Below the pieces are notes generated by a model, which did not search any database, was not told where the DNA came from, and worked only from the letters and a program-made list of their open reading frames with translations. A program made the translations under genes and the position numbers. Positions 8,688 through 16,384 of a DNA stretch of 46,393 nucleotides are shown in pieces. Origin of the DNA: Pseudomonadota bacterium (lineage in GTDB: Bacteria > Pseudomonadota > Alphaproteobacteria > Acetobacterales > Acetobacteraceae). The stretch is taken from contig JAFEFW010000629.1 of assembly GCA_018240405.1 (NCBI GenBank), positions 1 to 46,393 on the forward strand, given 5' to 3'. Positions within the stretch are counted from its first letter, which is position 1; each line of letters starts with the position of its first letter.

Positions 8688-8940
8688 CGCAGGTGAAGGC
8701 ACTTAAGATAAGCGGGCCTATGACTGCGCCTACCTTGAACTCGCCGATCTTGACGCCAAGGACGTCAGTCCAGATGCCAGCGGCACTTGGACACGGTGTC
8801 TGTTGATCCGGCGGAGCATCGCCGACGAGGAACTTGCCAACCCTGGTACGGCTGGCACCGGCCTGTCGAGAATCTGCCGTGGCGGTCTGCGGTGACCTTC
8901 GCGTACATCAATTCTCGGCTCGCCAACGGCGTCGGCCCGT
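8688..8940 (+). pseudogene. IS701-like transposase remnant
   Basis: Forward translation gives AGEGT-stop-DKRAYDCAYLELADLDAKD, then SGTWTRCLLIRRSIADEELA. These strongly resemble the C-terminal half of IS701-family DDE transposases (AGEGTKG..YDWAYLELADL and WTRGLLIRRNIAD). After a frame change it continues WYGWHRPV, like the SWHGWHRHVSL segment nearer the C-terminus, so about 100 residues in between are deleted. The in-frame stop at about 8703, the internal deletion and the absence of the N-terminal half make it dead. Confidence 0.6.
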
Positions 8941-9234
8941 AAATCACCCGCCCGAGAAGTGGCGCTTCAGCCTCTGATCGCGTTACCCCGGCAGCGATCG
9001 TGCCGGAGCGCTGGACGCAGTGCATCCAGTTGATCTCCGGCATTGCACATGGACAATCCCGAGCGGCGGCCCGTTCCGCGAAGGCGTATCAACAGTCATA
9101 TGCGGAAGCTGTTGCAGAACCGGCTTCCGCCCCACCCGCCCCTGGTCGCGACGCTCACATTGAGCGAAGCTCGCCCGCCCGACGCGCCATACCGGGCACG
9201 TGCCGGGGCAGCGGACGCAAGGGGAGGGGTGATC

Positions 9235-10062
9235 ATGCTCGATCCACAAAGGGACATCGTTCTCATCACCGGCGCGGCGGGCGCAATTGGGACGGCACTC
9301 CGTGACGGACTACGTGCACATTGGCGGCACCTGCGGTTGGTGGACATCAAGCCGTTCCAGCCGCAGTCCGCAAACGAGCAGACGGTCGTTGCCGACGTCG
9401 CCGATCGTGCCGCCATGGAAGCGGCCATGCACGGCGTTAGGGCGGTTGTGCACCTGGCCGGCGTGCTGGGGGACTACACCTTGGAGGACCTGTTTCGCGT
9501 CAACGTACGAGGCCTTTTTGACGTCTTCGAAACCGCCCGACTGGGCGGTGTGGAGCGTATCGTCTTCGCCAGCAGCAACCACGCCTTCGGCTGCTACCCG
9601 ATCACCGAACGCGTCACGCCTGCCCTGCCGCCACGCCCGGACAGCCTGTATGGCGCGTTCAAAGTGTTTGGGGAAACCATGCTACAGACCTACTACGACC
9701 GGCACGGCATCCGGTCGGTCTCGCTGCGCATCGGCACGTATCGGACGAAACCGATCGATCAGCGCTCACTGGCAACGTGGCTGAGCCCCGGCGACGTCGC
9801 CCGCCTGGTTGACGCATCGCTGCGGCACCCCGATCCCGGCTGCCTGATCGTCAACGGCTACTCCGCCAACACGCGGTTGAAGACACACGACCCTAACTGG
9901 GATTTTCTCGGCTACAAGCCACTGGACAACGCCGAGGACTATCGCGACACGCTGCGTGCCGCAGGCATCGACGTGGATAGTCCGGATCGCGAGGAGTGGG
10001 AGTGGCCGGAGCACGGCGGCTCCCACGCGCGGGCGCCGGAACGGCCCGCGCGGCGAGGCTGA
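9235..10062 (+). CDS. NAD-dependent sugar dehydrogenase/epimerase, uronate dehydrogenase-like
   Basis: 275 residues of the extended SDR type. The start is the ATG at 9235, which has GGGGAGG upstream and puts the dinucleotide motif GAAGAIGT near the N-terminus; a longer frame begins at 9043 but has no family character. It shows VHLAGVLGDYT, IVFASSNHAFGCYP and the catalytic Y-x3-K as YGAFK. The pattern SSNHAFGCYPxTER and the end NWDFLGYKPLDNAEDYR match uronate dehydrogenases, which oxidise galacturonate or glucuronate to the aldarolactone. It is isolated between two decayed stretches, so its physiological partner genes are not visible. The substrate is inferred. Confidence 0.8.
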   Translation: MLDPQRDIVLITGAAGAIGTALRDGLRAHWRHLRLVDIKPFQPQSANEQTVVADVADRAAMEAAMHGVRAVVHLAGVLGDYTLEDLFRVNVRGLFDVFETARLGGVERIVFASSNHAFGCYPITERVTPALPPRPDSLYGAFKVFGETMLQTYYDRHGIRSVSLRIGTYRTKPIDQRSLATWLSPGDVARLVDASLRHPDPGCLIVNGYSANTRLKTHDPNWDFLGYKPLDNAEDYRDTLRAAGIDVDSPDREEWEWPEHGGSHARAPERPARRG

Positions 10063-10156
10063 TACCTTCACATCGTATGTCGGTGCGGACTTTATCCCGT
10101 CGGCCGTCTTCCTGTTCAGCCGTGCGCGCCAAGATCCTGTTGATTCCGAAACAATG

Positions 10157-10321
10157 CGACGAGAAATCGATCACGCGCGGTAGCACATGACCCATGTAGG
10201 AGCCGGTAACCAACCGGCCGGGCTCGTCGTAGAACGCTCTCTCAATCAACGCTTAGCCAAAGCCTCGTGCCATGCCGCCGTGCGCCTGACCGGCAAGCGT
10301 TCTCGCCATGGCGTCCCAACC
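10157..10321 (-). pseudogene. CoxL/xanthine dehydrogenase large-subunit remnant
   Basis: Leftward translation from 10309 gives MARTLAGQAHGGMARGFG, a stop codon (10253-10255), then ALIERAFYDEPGRLVTGSYMGHVLPRV. This is the familiar GQxHGGxAQGxGQALxE, YDExGxLxTGSxMDYxxPR segment of molybdenum hydroxylase large subunits. Only about 55 residues of a family of roughly 770 remain and no further matching frame is found on either side. It shows that a CO/aldehyde/xanthine dehydrogenase-type gene was once here. Confidence 0.7.
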
Positions 10322-10688
10322 TTGACGCACGAACGATTACGCCTCACGCCAGCAAGCACATCACGGCGCCATGAGAACAGGCTCCGCCACCGGCCGAACC
10401 GGCCGCGACCGATGCGGTGTCGAAGCGGGATCGGCAGGGGCGAATCCGCCTGCACTGAGGCGGCAAAATATCCATTTCACATACAGACGGTCACCGCCGG
10501 AGTCTCCGCGGACGTTGCGAAGCGTCCGCGCGTCCGCCTGTCATACAAAAATCATGACGACAGAAATTGTCGCCACGTAGCGAAGCCAGTAGATCAGAGG
10601 AATCGGCCATTGCCACCGCTCGTCCGGCAAGCGTTTTGTCGGCTGCGAGTTAAGCGGCTCATTTGTACAAAGACTAAAGGATTCTTAA
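10322..10688. other. Intergenic stretch upstream of the porin
   Basis: No gene is recognised. The part nearest the porin (about 10500-10688) is less GC-rich and should contain the porin promoter, but I cannot place -35 and -10 boxes with confidence. AAAGG lies 8 bases before the porin GTG start. Confidence 0.5.
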
Positions 10689-12251
10689 GTGCGCAAACTG
10701 CTTTTGGCGAGTGTCGCGGCTGTTACTGCCGGGGCTGCTCAGGCGCAGGCTGACGGCCTACCGGCTCCCAACCCGTCGCAGGGTCAGTGGGTTGCGAAAT
10801 ACGGTGCTGGACCAGCCGCCAACAACAATAATAACGCATGGGGTATTGCCAACACCCCCACCGGCGGCGCGGCAGCAGGTCAGCTCAGCACAATCTATGC
10901 GCCAAATGTGAATGCCGTTCCTACACCCGGTACTATCGTCATTCGCCTGAACGGCCGGGTCGAAGTCGATTTTGCCGCCATCTTCACCAATGCGGATGTC
11001 AGTAACGGCAACAACGGTGCGCCAACCGGATACAAGCTGAACCCGGTCGGCGTCGGTTCATACCTCCGTCTGTATCCCGGATTCGATGGCGTATCGTCGA
11101 ACGGCCTGCGCTATGGCGCGTCGGCCGAAATCCGTCAGAACTTTGGCGTTGCCGATCGCTCGTCGCCGGTGCCGAACGGCCTGACCGGCGCGGCCGCGGC
11201 GGGGGTCGCCAATTCCCCCGGCGGCAACAATACACAGCAGACGCTGTATGTACGCCGCGCCTTCACCTATATCGCGTCTGATCCGGTCGGCTTGTTCCGG
11301 CTCGGCCAGACGGACGGTGTGTTGAACCTGTTCGACCCGTGCATTTTCACGTCGCAGTGTTTCGACGCAGGCATTGGCGCCTTACAAGGCAGCTCTGGAT
11401 TCTCGACTCTGGCGCCGTCCGGTATCCCGATCACCTGGGTCTGGATCAATCAGGCTGGCGCGGAGTACACCAACGCCAAGGTCGTCTACCTGTCGCCCCA
11501 GGTCTATGGTTTTGACTTCGCGGCGCAGTACGCACCCAACATGGGCAACGCCTATCAGATGACCGGCGCTGGCGTCGGTTGTAACCAGGCTGGGCCCAGT
11601 TGCATTGCCGTGACATCGGGCAACGATGCGACCCGCTGGTACAATCAGGTCGGGTTCGGCCTGCGCTTCCAGCAGACGTTCGGCGCCGTGGACGTCAAGG
11701 CCTATGGGTTCTACGAAACGGCTGGCAAGGAAGAGCTCACCACCAGCGCCTACACCACGCCGGCCGGGGCTCGTGCAACCGGGGCAGGGGTGCAGACTCT
11801 GCGATACGACAATCTCAACTTCTACAAGTTTGGTGCCGCGGTCACCGCGATGAACGTCACACTGGCTGCGGACTACATTGGTGGGGCCGTCAACGGCCAG
11901 CTTGCCATGCGTCCCACCGGCGGCGCGCCGATGAATGCGCTCGTCACCGGGCTGACCTATGCCAATGGACCCTTGGTGGCCGGGGTGCAAGTCGCGTGGG
12001 CCAACTCGCAGGGGGCGGCGCAATTAACTGGCCTGACGCAGCGGCATGAGTTCGGCGTTGTCGTTGGCGGCACCTATCGCGTGGCGCCTGGTTTGCAACT
12101 GTTGGCGGAGTATACCTACGCCCAACGTCACCAAGGCGGGTTCAACTTCGCTACCAACAGCCTCGGCGCGGGCACCACTGCGACCACTGCCGGTCTGACG
12201 CGCGACGCGCAGGGACAGGGGCTTGTTCTGTCAACGATCCTGACCTGGTAA
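10689..12251 (+). CDS. Outer-membrane porin
   Basis: 520 residues starting at GTG. The signal peptide is MRKLLLASVAAVTAGAAQAQA. The mature part is rich in Gly, Asn, Ala and aromatic residues with alternating short strands. A Gly/Asn-rich N-terminal linker precedes the first strand (IVIRLNGRVEVDFAAIF). Repeated strand-and-loop segments follow, such as RYGASAEIRQNFG, YVRRAFTYIAS-DPVGLFRLGQTDG and YGFDFAAQYAPN. It ends in GLVLSTILTW, a strand with C-terminal aromatic residue typical of barrel proteins. It is longer than classic 350-400 residue porins and resembles the porins of Acetobacteraceae and relatives. It stands alone with no operon partner, and its substrate cannot be told. Confidence 0.87.
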   Translation: MRKLLLASVAAVTAGAAQAQADGLPAPNPSQGQWVAKYGAGPAANNNNNAWGIANTPTGGAAAGQLSTIYAPNVNAVPTPGTIVIRLNGRVEVDFAAIFTNADVSNGNNGAPTGYKLNPVGVGSYLRLYPGFDGVSSNGLRYGASAEIRQNFGVADRSSPVPNGLTGAAAAGVANSPGGNNTQQTLYVRRAFTYIASDPVGLFRLGQTDGVLNLFDPCIFTSQCFDAGIGALQGSSGFSTLAPSGIPITWVWINQAGAEYTNAKVVYLSPQVYGFDFAAQYAPNMGNAYQMTGAGVGCNQAGPSCIAVTSGNDATRWYNQVGFGLRFQQTFGAVDVKAYGFYETAGKEELTTSAYTTPAGARATGAGVQTLRYDNLNFYKFGAAVTAMNVTLAADYIGGAVNGQLAMRPTGGAPMNALVTGLTYANGPLVAGVQVAWANSQGAAQLTGLTQRHEFGVVVGGTYRVAPGLQLLAEYTYAQRHQGGFNFATNSLGAGTTATTAGLTRDAQGQGLVLSTILTW

Positions 12252-12887
12252 CGGACGACGGACCGACTTTCGCCCCTCCGCAATTATCCGCTCGGTCAGC
12301 CAAGCCAGCCGTCGCACGCGCACGGAGACGCCAGGGTACAGCCAGCCTCGCAGCCGCGCTCCAGCCCGCAATGCGGGCCGGAGAGGCCGTCCGGCCGGCG
12401 CGCCAGTACCGGAGCCAGGGCGCTGCCGTCGCATACCCCGTCGCGTCGCTCCGTCATTTGCCTCGCGACACATTGGCTCGGCCGTCTCAACCAAGAAGCG
12501 GAGAGCGCAAGCCTGCCCCGACCTGCCGCTTGGCATCCTGGCCTCTTCGCGCACGACGTTCGTAACGTCTTGCCATGTCAGCCGCCCCGATACGCGGGTC
12601 GGCGCCAACGCCACGGGCGGCGCCTGGTTGGTGCGGCCAAGGCGCGCCAACCCTATGACGGCATCTTGGCGTCGGGCCTTGTGCTCGGGCCATTCCACCG
12701 GATTGGAGCGAAATCGGCCTACGCCGCCAACGAGGCATTAGCATGCACAGCGATCGCTGGCAGAGGCGGACAATGCACGCGCTACCCCCGGCAGACATTT
12801 TGATATGTCACCGACGCCGGTTGCTTGACAACAGTGCGCTTTCACTGGACCGTTTGTCATCACGTCGGTCTGGTTGGAGGCGTCTGG
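12252..12887. other. No recognisable gene, probably decayed or regulatory sequence
   Basis: About 640 bases between the porin and the RraA-like gene. The open frames on both strands are broken or low in complexity and show no family motif I can name. No terminator with a T-run follows the porin. The final part should contain the promoter for the RraA-like gene. Confidence 0.5.
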
Positions 12888-13559
12888 ATGTTCACCTTGA
12901 ATCCGCTTCCGGCGCCCGTCGCCCCGGAGATGTTGACCCTGCTCCAGGATGCTGAACCAGCAACGATCGGGCATTTCCTGCACACCGGCTTCATGGATCC
13001 CGCTGTTCGGTTGCTGACGCCGGGTTATGTCCGCATCGCCGGCACGGCGGTCACGGCACGATGCTACGGTGCTGACACAACCATTATACATTACGCGCTG
13101 GGCCAGCTTCGTCCTGGCGACATCCTGGTGGTGGACCGCGCCGGCGACCTGCGTCACGCCGCGTGCGGCGGTGGCGTTGCGTTCGCCGCCAAGGCGGCCG
13201 GCTGCATCGGCATCATCGTCGACGGGATGGCAACCGACGTGCAGGAACTGCGCGAATTTGGCCTGCCGGTGTGGGCGCGCGGCCTGTCCGTCGTCACGTG
13301 CAAACGCCAGTTCGAGCAGGGCGACTTCTGCATCCCCATCTCGTGCGGCGGCGTTGCGGTAGAGCCCGGCGACGCAATCCTGGCCGACGAAAACGGCGTG
13401 CTGGTGCTGAAGCCCGATCAGATCACGGATGCCGCGCAGCGAGCGATCGAGATGCAGCGTGAGGAGCGCATCCGCTTTCCGCGCATCGCGGCAGGCGAAA
13501 AGCTTCCGGATATCAACGGAACCAATGCCCGCATCCGGGAGATCATGGCAAAGCGCTGA
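12888..13559 (+). CDS. RraA/HMG aldolase-family protein with altered active site
   Basis: 223 residues of the family that includes 4-hydroxy-4-methyl-2-oxoglutarate aldolase, oxaloacetate decarboxylase and RNase E inhibitor RraA. The ATG at 12888 was chosen because GGAGG lies 7 bases upstream; a longer frame starts at 12825. The fold marks are LRPGDILVVDRAGDLRHAACGGGVA and GCIGIIVDGMATD. In aldolases the last motif reads DGxxRD, with Arg stabilising the oxaloacetate enolate and Asp binding the metal. Here Asp117 is kept but the Arg position is Thr116. The protein may therefore lack aldolase activity or use another substrate. It is followed after 26 bases by a TauD-type dioxygenase, so the two are probably co-expressed. 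Confidence 0.88.
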   Translation: MFTLNPLPAPVAPEMLTLLQDAEPATIGHFLHTGFMDPAVRLLTPGYVRIAGTAVTARCYGADTTIIHYALGQLRPGDILVVDRAGDLRHAACGGGVAFAAKAAGCIGIIVDGMATDVQELREFGLPVWARGLSVVTCKRQFEQGDFCIPISCGGVAVEPGDAILADENGVLVLKPDQITDAAQRAIEMQREERIRFPRIAAGEKLPDINGTNARIREIMAKR

Positions 13560-13585
13560 ACGCGACGGAACAGGAGGTTTGTTCG

Positions 13586-14452
13586 ATGGAATTCAGGCCG
13601 CTGCATGGAACCTTCGGCGCCGAAGTCGTCGGCGTCCCGCCGGACCTGCAGGTCAACGATGCAGAGTTCCGCCGGATTGAGGAAGCGTGGTTCAAGTATT
13701 CCATTCTGCTGTTCCGCGGCCTGACGATGACGCCGGACCAGCACGTTGCCTTCACCAGGCGGTTCGGCCCGCTGCACATCATGAAGGAACATCTGAATGC
13801 GACGCTGCCAGGCTGGCCCGAGGTGTTCGTGGTCTCAAACGCAATAAAAGACGGCAAGCCGATCGGGCTGAAGCGTGCCGGCGAGGGATTTCATACTGAC
13901 GGTGAGGACAAGCAAATTCCCAACGCCGGCTCATTTCTTTACGCCATCGAAGTGCCGCCGGAGCGCGGCGATACGCTGTTTGTGGACATGTACTCGGTGT
14001 ACGCGGCGCTGCCTGCGGACGTGAAACGGCAGTTGGCAGGCAAGCGCGCGCGATTCAGCCGTATCGACCTGCACAACGTGCATTATCCCCTGTTGCCGCC
14101 GTTGACGGAGCAACAGAAGCTGGAGCGGCCGGATGTGTATCATCCGCTGCTGCGCCGGCATCCGCGCAGCGGCCGCACGTCGCTCTATCTTGGCCGCTGG
14201 GCCTGCGACATCGAAGGCATGCCGCAGGCGGAAGGACGGGCGCTGATCCAATACCTGGTGGCGTTTGCGCAGCAACCGCGTTTCATCTTCCGTCAGGCGT
14301 GGAGGGTGGGCGACGCCGTGCTGTGGGACAATCGCTGCACCCAGCATTGCGCGACAGGTTTCGATGATGAGAGGCACGTGCGCATCATGTATCGTACGAC
14401 CCTGGAAGGCGACGTGCCGCTGATGGCAACGCCGGAACCGATTGCAGCTTGA
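13586..14452 (+). CDS. TauD/TfdA-family Fe(II)/2-oxoglutarate dioxygenase
   Basis: 288 residues. The iron ligands are visible as H103 and D105 (GFHTDGEDK) and H254 (NRCTQHCATG), with R270 (RIMYRTTLEG) placed to bind 2-oxoglutarate. The N-terminal MEFRPLHGTFGAEVVGV and the ALLFRGL-like segment (ILLFRGLTMTPDQHVAF) are typical of the TauD group. Length is normal. Such enzymes hydroxylate sulfonates, aryloxyacetates, carnitine precursors and similar acids; the substrate here is unknown. Preceded by the RraA-like gene and followed by a transporter deletion scar, suggesting a former uptake-and-degradation operon. Confidence 0.92.
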   Translation: MEFRPLHGTFGAEVVGVPPDLQVNDAEFRRIEEAWFKYSILLFRGLTMTPDQHVAFTRRFGPLHIMKEHLNATLPGWPEVFVVSNAIKDGKPIGLKRAGEGFHTDGEDKQIPNAGSFLYAIEVPPERGDTLFVDMYSVYAALPADVKRQLAGKRARFSRIDLHNVHYPLLPPLTEQQKLERPDVYHPLLRRHPRSGRTSLYLGRWACDIEGMPQAEGRALIQYLVAFAQQPRFIFRQAWRVGDAVLWDNRCTQHCATGFDDERHVRIMYRTTLEGDVPLMATPEPIAA

Positions 14453-14460
14453 GCCCGGCG

Positions 14461-14615
14461 ATGATGGGATCATCCTTCAGCAGAACGATTACGCGTCGTT
14501 CCGTGCTTGGCGCAGGACTGGCCGCCCCCTATGTCATCTGCGTCCGGCGCTGCTGCTGGACGAGCCGTTGTCAAACCTCGACCTGAAACGGCGGGAGCAG
14601 CTGCGAAACCTGGCG
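14461..14615 (+). pseudogene. Deletion scar joining a Tat-exported binding-protein start to an ABC ATPase core
   Basis: ATG at 14461, 8 bases after the dioxygenase stop, opens a twin-arginine signal start (SRTITRRSVLGAGLAAPYV), as in many solute-binding proteins. At about 14541 the frame loses sense, and an overlapping frame reads PALLLDEPLSNLDLKRREQLRNLA (14544-14615), the Walker B and D-loop region of an ABC transporter ATPase. Nothing of either gene remains before or after. A single deletion from within the binding-protein gene to within the ATPase gene would make this junction. Confidence 0.65.
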
Positions 14616-14734
14616 TGGTGCAAACGGGATACAAGTACGTCACGCTGCGTGACAATCTGCGGGCCGTCTGACAGCGTCGCCGGGCGATCTCCAGCATCCG
14701 AACCCCGTCATTCCGATGCAGAATTGCAACTGAA

Positions 14735-14932
14735 TTACGCTGTCCTCGTCAGGGCGACCGATGCGGGATCGAACACGTTGCTCGGCTCTTCAGCAAAGCT
14801 TCTGTCGATCTTCCTGACAAAGGACGCAGCGCGCTCCAAATCCGTAACGAAACTTTCAAAAGCGTCGAGTTCTTCGGCAGGAAAATTCAGCCCCAGTTCG
14901 GCCATCCGTTGTACAAAACCTGGCGTCGGCAT
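14735..14932 (-). CDS. AtzG-like small amidase partner protein
   Basis: 65 residues, MPTPGFVQRMAELGLNF to the C-terminal FAEEPSNVFDPASV. It resembles the GatC-like small subunits that accompany amidase-signature enzymes, such as AtzG beside AtzE in cyanuric acid breakdown. The tail motif EEPxNVFxP is shared with the second small gene at 17807-18013 (DEPAHVFVP). It lies 27 bases downstream of an amidase gene in the same direction, so the two probably form a complex. Assignment rests on size, tail motif and context. Confidence 0.7.
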   Translation of the reverse strand: MPTPGFVQRMAELGLNFPAEELDAFESFVTDLERAASFVRKIDRSFAEEPSNVFDPASVALTRTA

Positions 14933-14959
14933 AGTCTGTTCCCTTGTGATAGTGCTGCG

Positions 14960-16363
14960 TCAGGCGGCCGTTGCCGCCTCGGTTGCGAACGCCGGACGCA
15001 TCGATCGGAATGCAGTCGCGCGTTCGAGTGCATGTCCAATCGACAGCACAGTCGGGTCGGCGAACGGCTTGCCCGCAATCTGCAGCGCCAGCGGCAATCC
15101 GGACGCCGTGAACCCGTTGCAGATGGACAAGGCCGGGCTGCCGGTGACATTGAACACCATGGTTGGCATGGGTCCACGGACCATTGCGTTCTCGCTGAGT
15201 TCGGGCGCCGCGCTGGGCCAACCCGTGGTGATGACCGCATCGCACGCCGCCATGGCCGCAGCCATCTCTGCCACCAGCCGCGACCGGTGCCGCAGTGCGC
15301 TGACGTAATCGGACGCACGCAGGAACGCGCCCGCTGCCAGGCGCCGCCGGCCAAGCGCACCGTAGAGCATGGGCGTCCGCGTCAGGTGGCGCTCGTGGAT
15401 AGAGTAGGCTTCGGCGCGCAGGATGACATTGCCGACATCGTTATAGTGCTGCAGCGGTGAGACGCTGATGGTCCGCACGGTTGCACCCAGCGACTCCAGC
15501 GTCTTCACCGAGGCGTCGAAGGCGGCGGCCACCTCCGGGTCGCACGGGTCATCCTCTTCGTGGAAATGCCGGATGGCGCCGATGGTCATGCCCTTGATGT
15601 TCGGCGTGATCGCCGAGAAATCGGGCTTGGACACGTCGGCGCTGCCTGGATCCAGCGGATCATAGCCGGCCAGCACGTCCATCATCAGCGCGCAGTCCTC
15701 GCTGGTCCAGCACAGTGGTCCGGCGTGGTCCAGGCTGAAGGACAGGGGCATGATCCCGCGCCGGCTGACCAGGCCATAAGTCGGCTTATGGCCGGCAATG
15801 CCGCACATCGCCGCCGGAAAGCGGATCGACCCGCCGGTGTCGGAGCCCATCGCGCCGGGGCACAGCGCGGCGGCCACGGCCGCCCCGGAGCCCGAGGATG
15901 AGCCGCCTGGCATCCGCGAGAGGTCCCAGGGGTTGCGGGCCGGCGGCCAGGGCAGGTCGAAGGACGGGCCACCCGTGGCAAACTCATGCGTCGACAGCTT
16001 GCCCAGGATCACGGCACCGGCCTGGCGCAGCAGCGCCACTGTGTGGGCGTCCTCGGCCGGGATGTTGTCCCTCATCAGCGCCGAGTGCCCGGTCGTGGCG
16101 ATGCCTTTTGTGCTGTAGATGTCCTTGAGCCCGATCGGGATGCCATGCAGCTTTCCGCGATAGCGTCCGGCCGTGATCTCTGCCTCGGCCGCCGCGGCTT
16201 CGGCCAGCGCGCTTTCCTCCAGCAACAGGATGAAGGCATTCAGCTTGCCGTCGAGCGCCTTCACGCGGGCGACGCAGGCGCGCGTCAGCTCGACCGGGGA
16301 CAGCTTGCGGGCCGCGATCAACCGTGCGGCCTCGGCGATCGTCAGTTCATGGGGACTGGTCAT
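14960..16363 (-). CDS. Amidase-signature family hydrolase (first copy)
   Basis: 467 residues. The Ser-cisSer-Lys triad is intact: Lys80 (GLKDIYST), the glycine/serine loop GGSSSGSG at about 153-160, and the nucleophile Ser179 (GSDTGGSIR). Sequence style is that of the GatA/AtzE group rather than FAAH. The substrate is a linear amide or carboxamide that cannot be read from sequence. It lies 21 bases downstream of a paralogous amidase and upstream of an AtzG-like gene, inside a leftward operon. Confidence 0.93.
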   Translation of the reverse strand: MTSPHELTIAEAARLIAARKLSPVELTRACVARVKALDGKLNAFILLLEESALAEAAAAEAEITAGRYRGKLHGIPIGLKDIYSTKGIATTGHSALMRDNIPAEDAHTVALLRQAGAVILGKLSTHEFATGGPSFDLPWPPARNPWDLSRMPGGSSSGSGAAVAAALCPGAMGSDTGGSIRFPAAMCGIAGHKPTYGLVSRRGIMPLSFSLDHAGPLCWTSEDCALMMDVLAGYDPLDPGSADVSKPDFSAITPNIKGMTIGAIRHFHEEDDPCDPEVAAAFDASVKTLESLGATVRTISVSPLQHYNDVGNVILRAEAYSIHERHLTRTPMLYGALGRRRLAAGAFLRASDYVSALRHRSRLVAEMAAAMAACDAVITTGWPSAAPELSENAMVRGPMPTMVFNVTGSPALSICNGFTASGLPLALQIAGKPFADPTVLSIGHALERATAFRSMRPAFATEAATAA

Positions 16364-16384
16364 CGGACACTCCGGGCCTGTCGG

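Noticed and set aside
12252-12887. Longer open frames on both strands between the porin and the RraA-like gene
   Set aside because: No motif, ribosome site or consistent frame; composition is that of shadow frames in GC-rich DNA.
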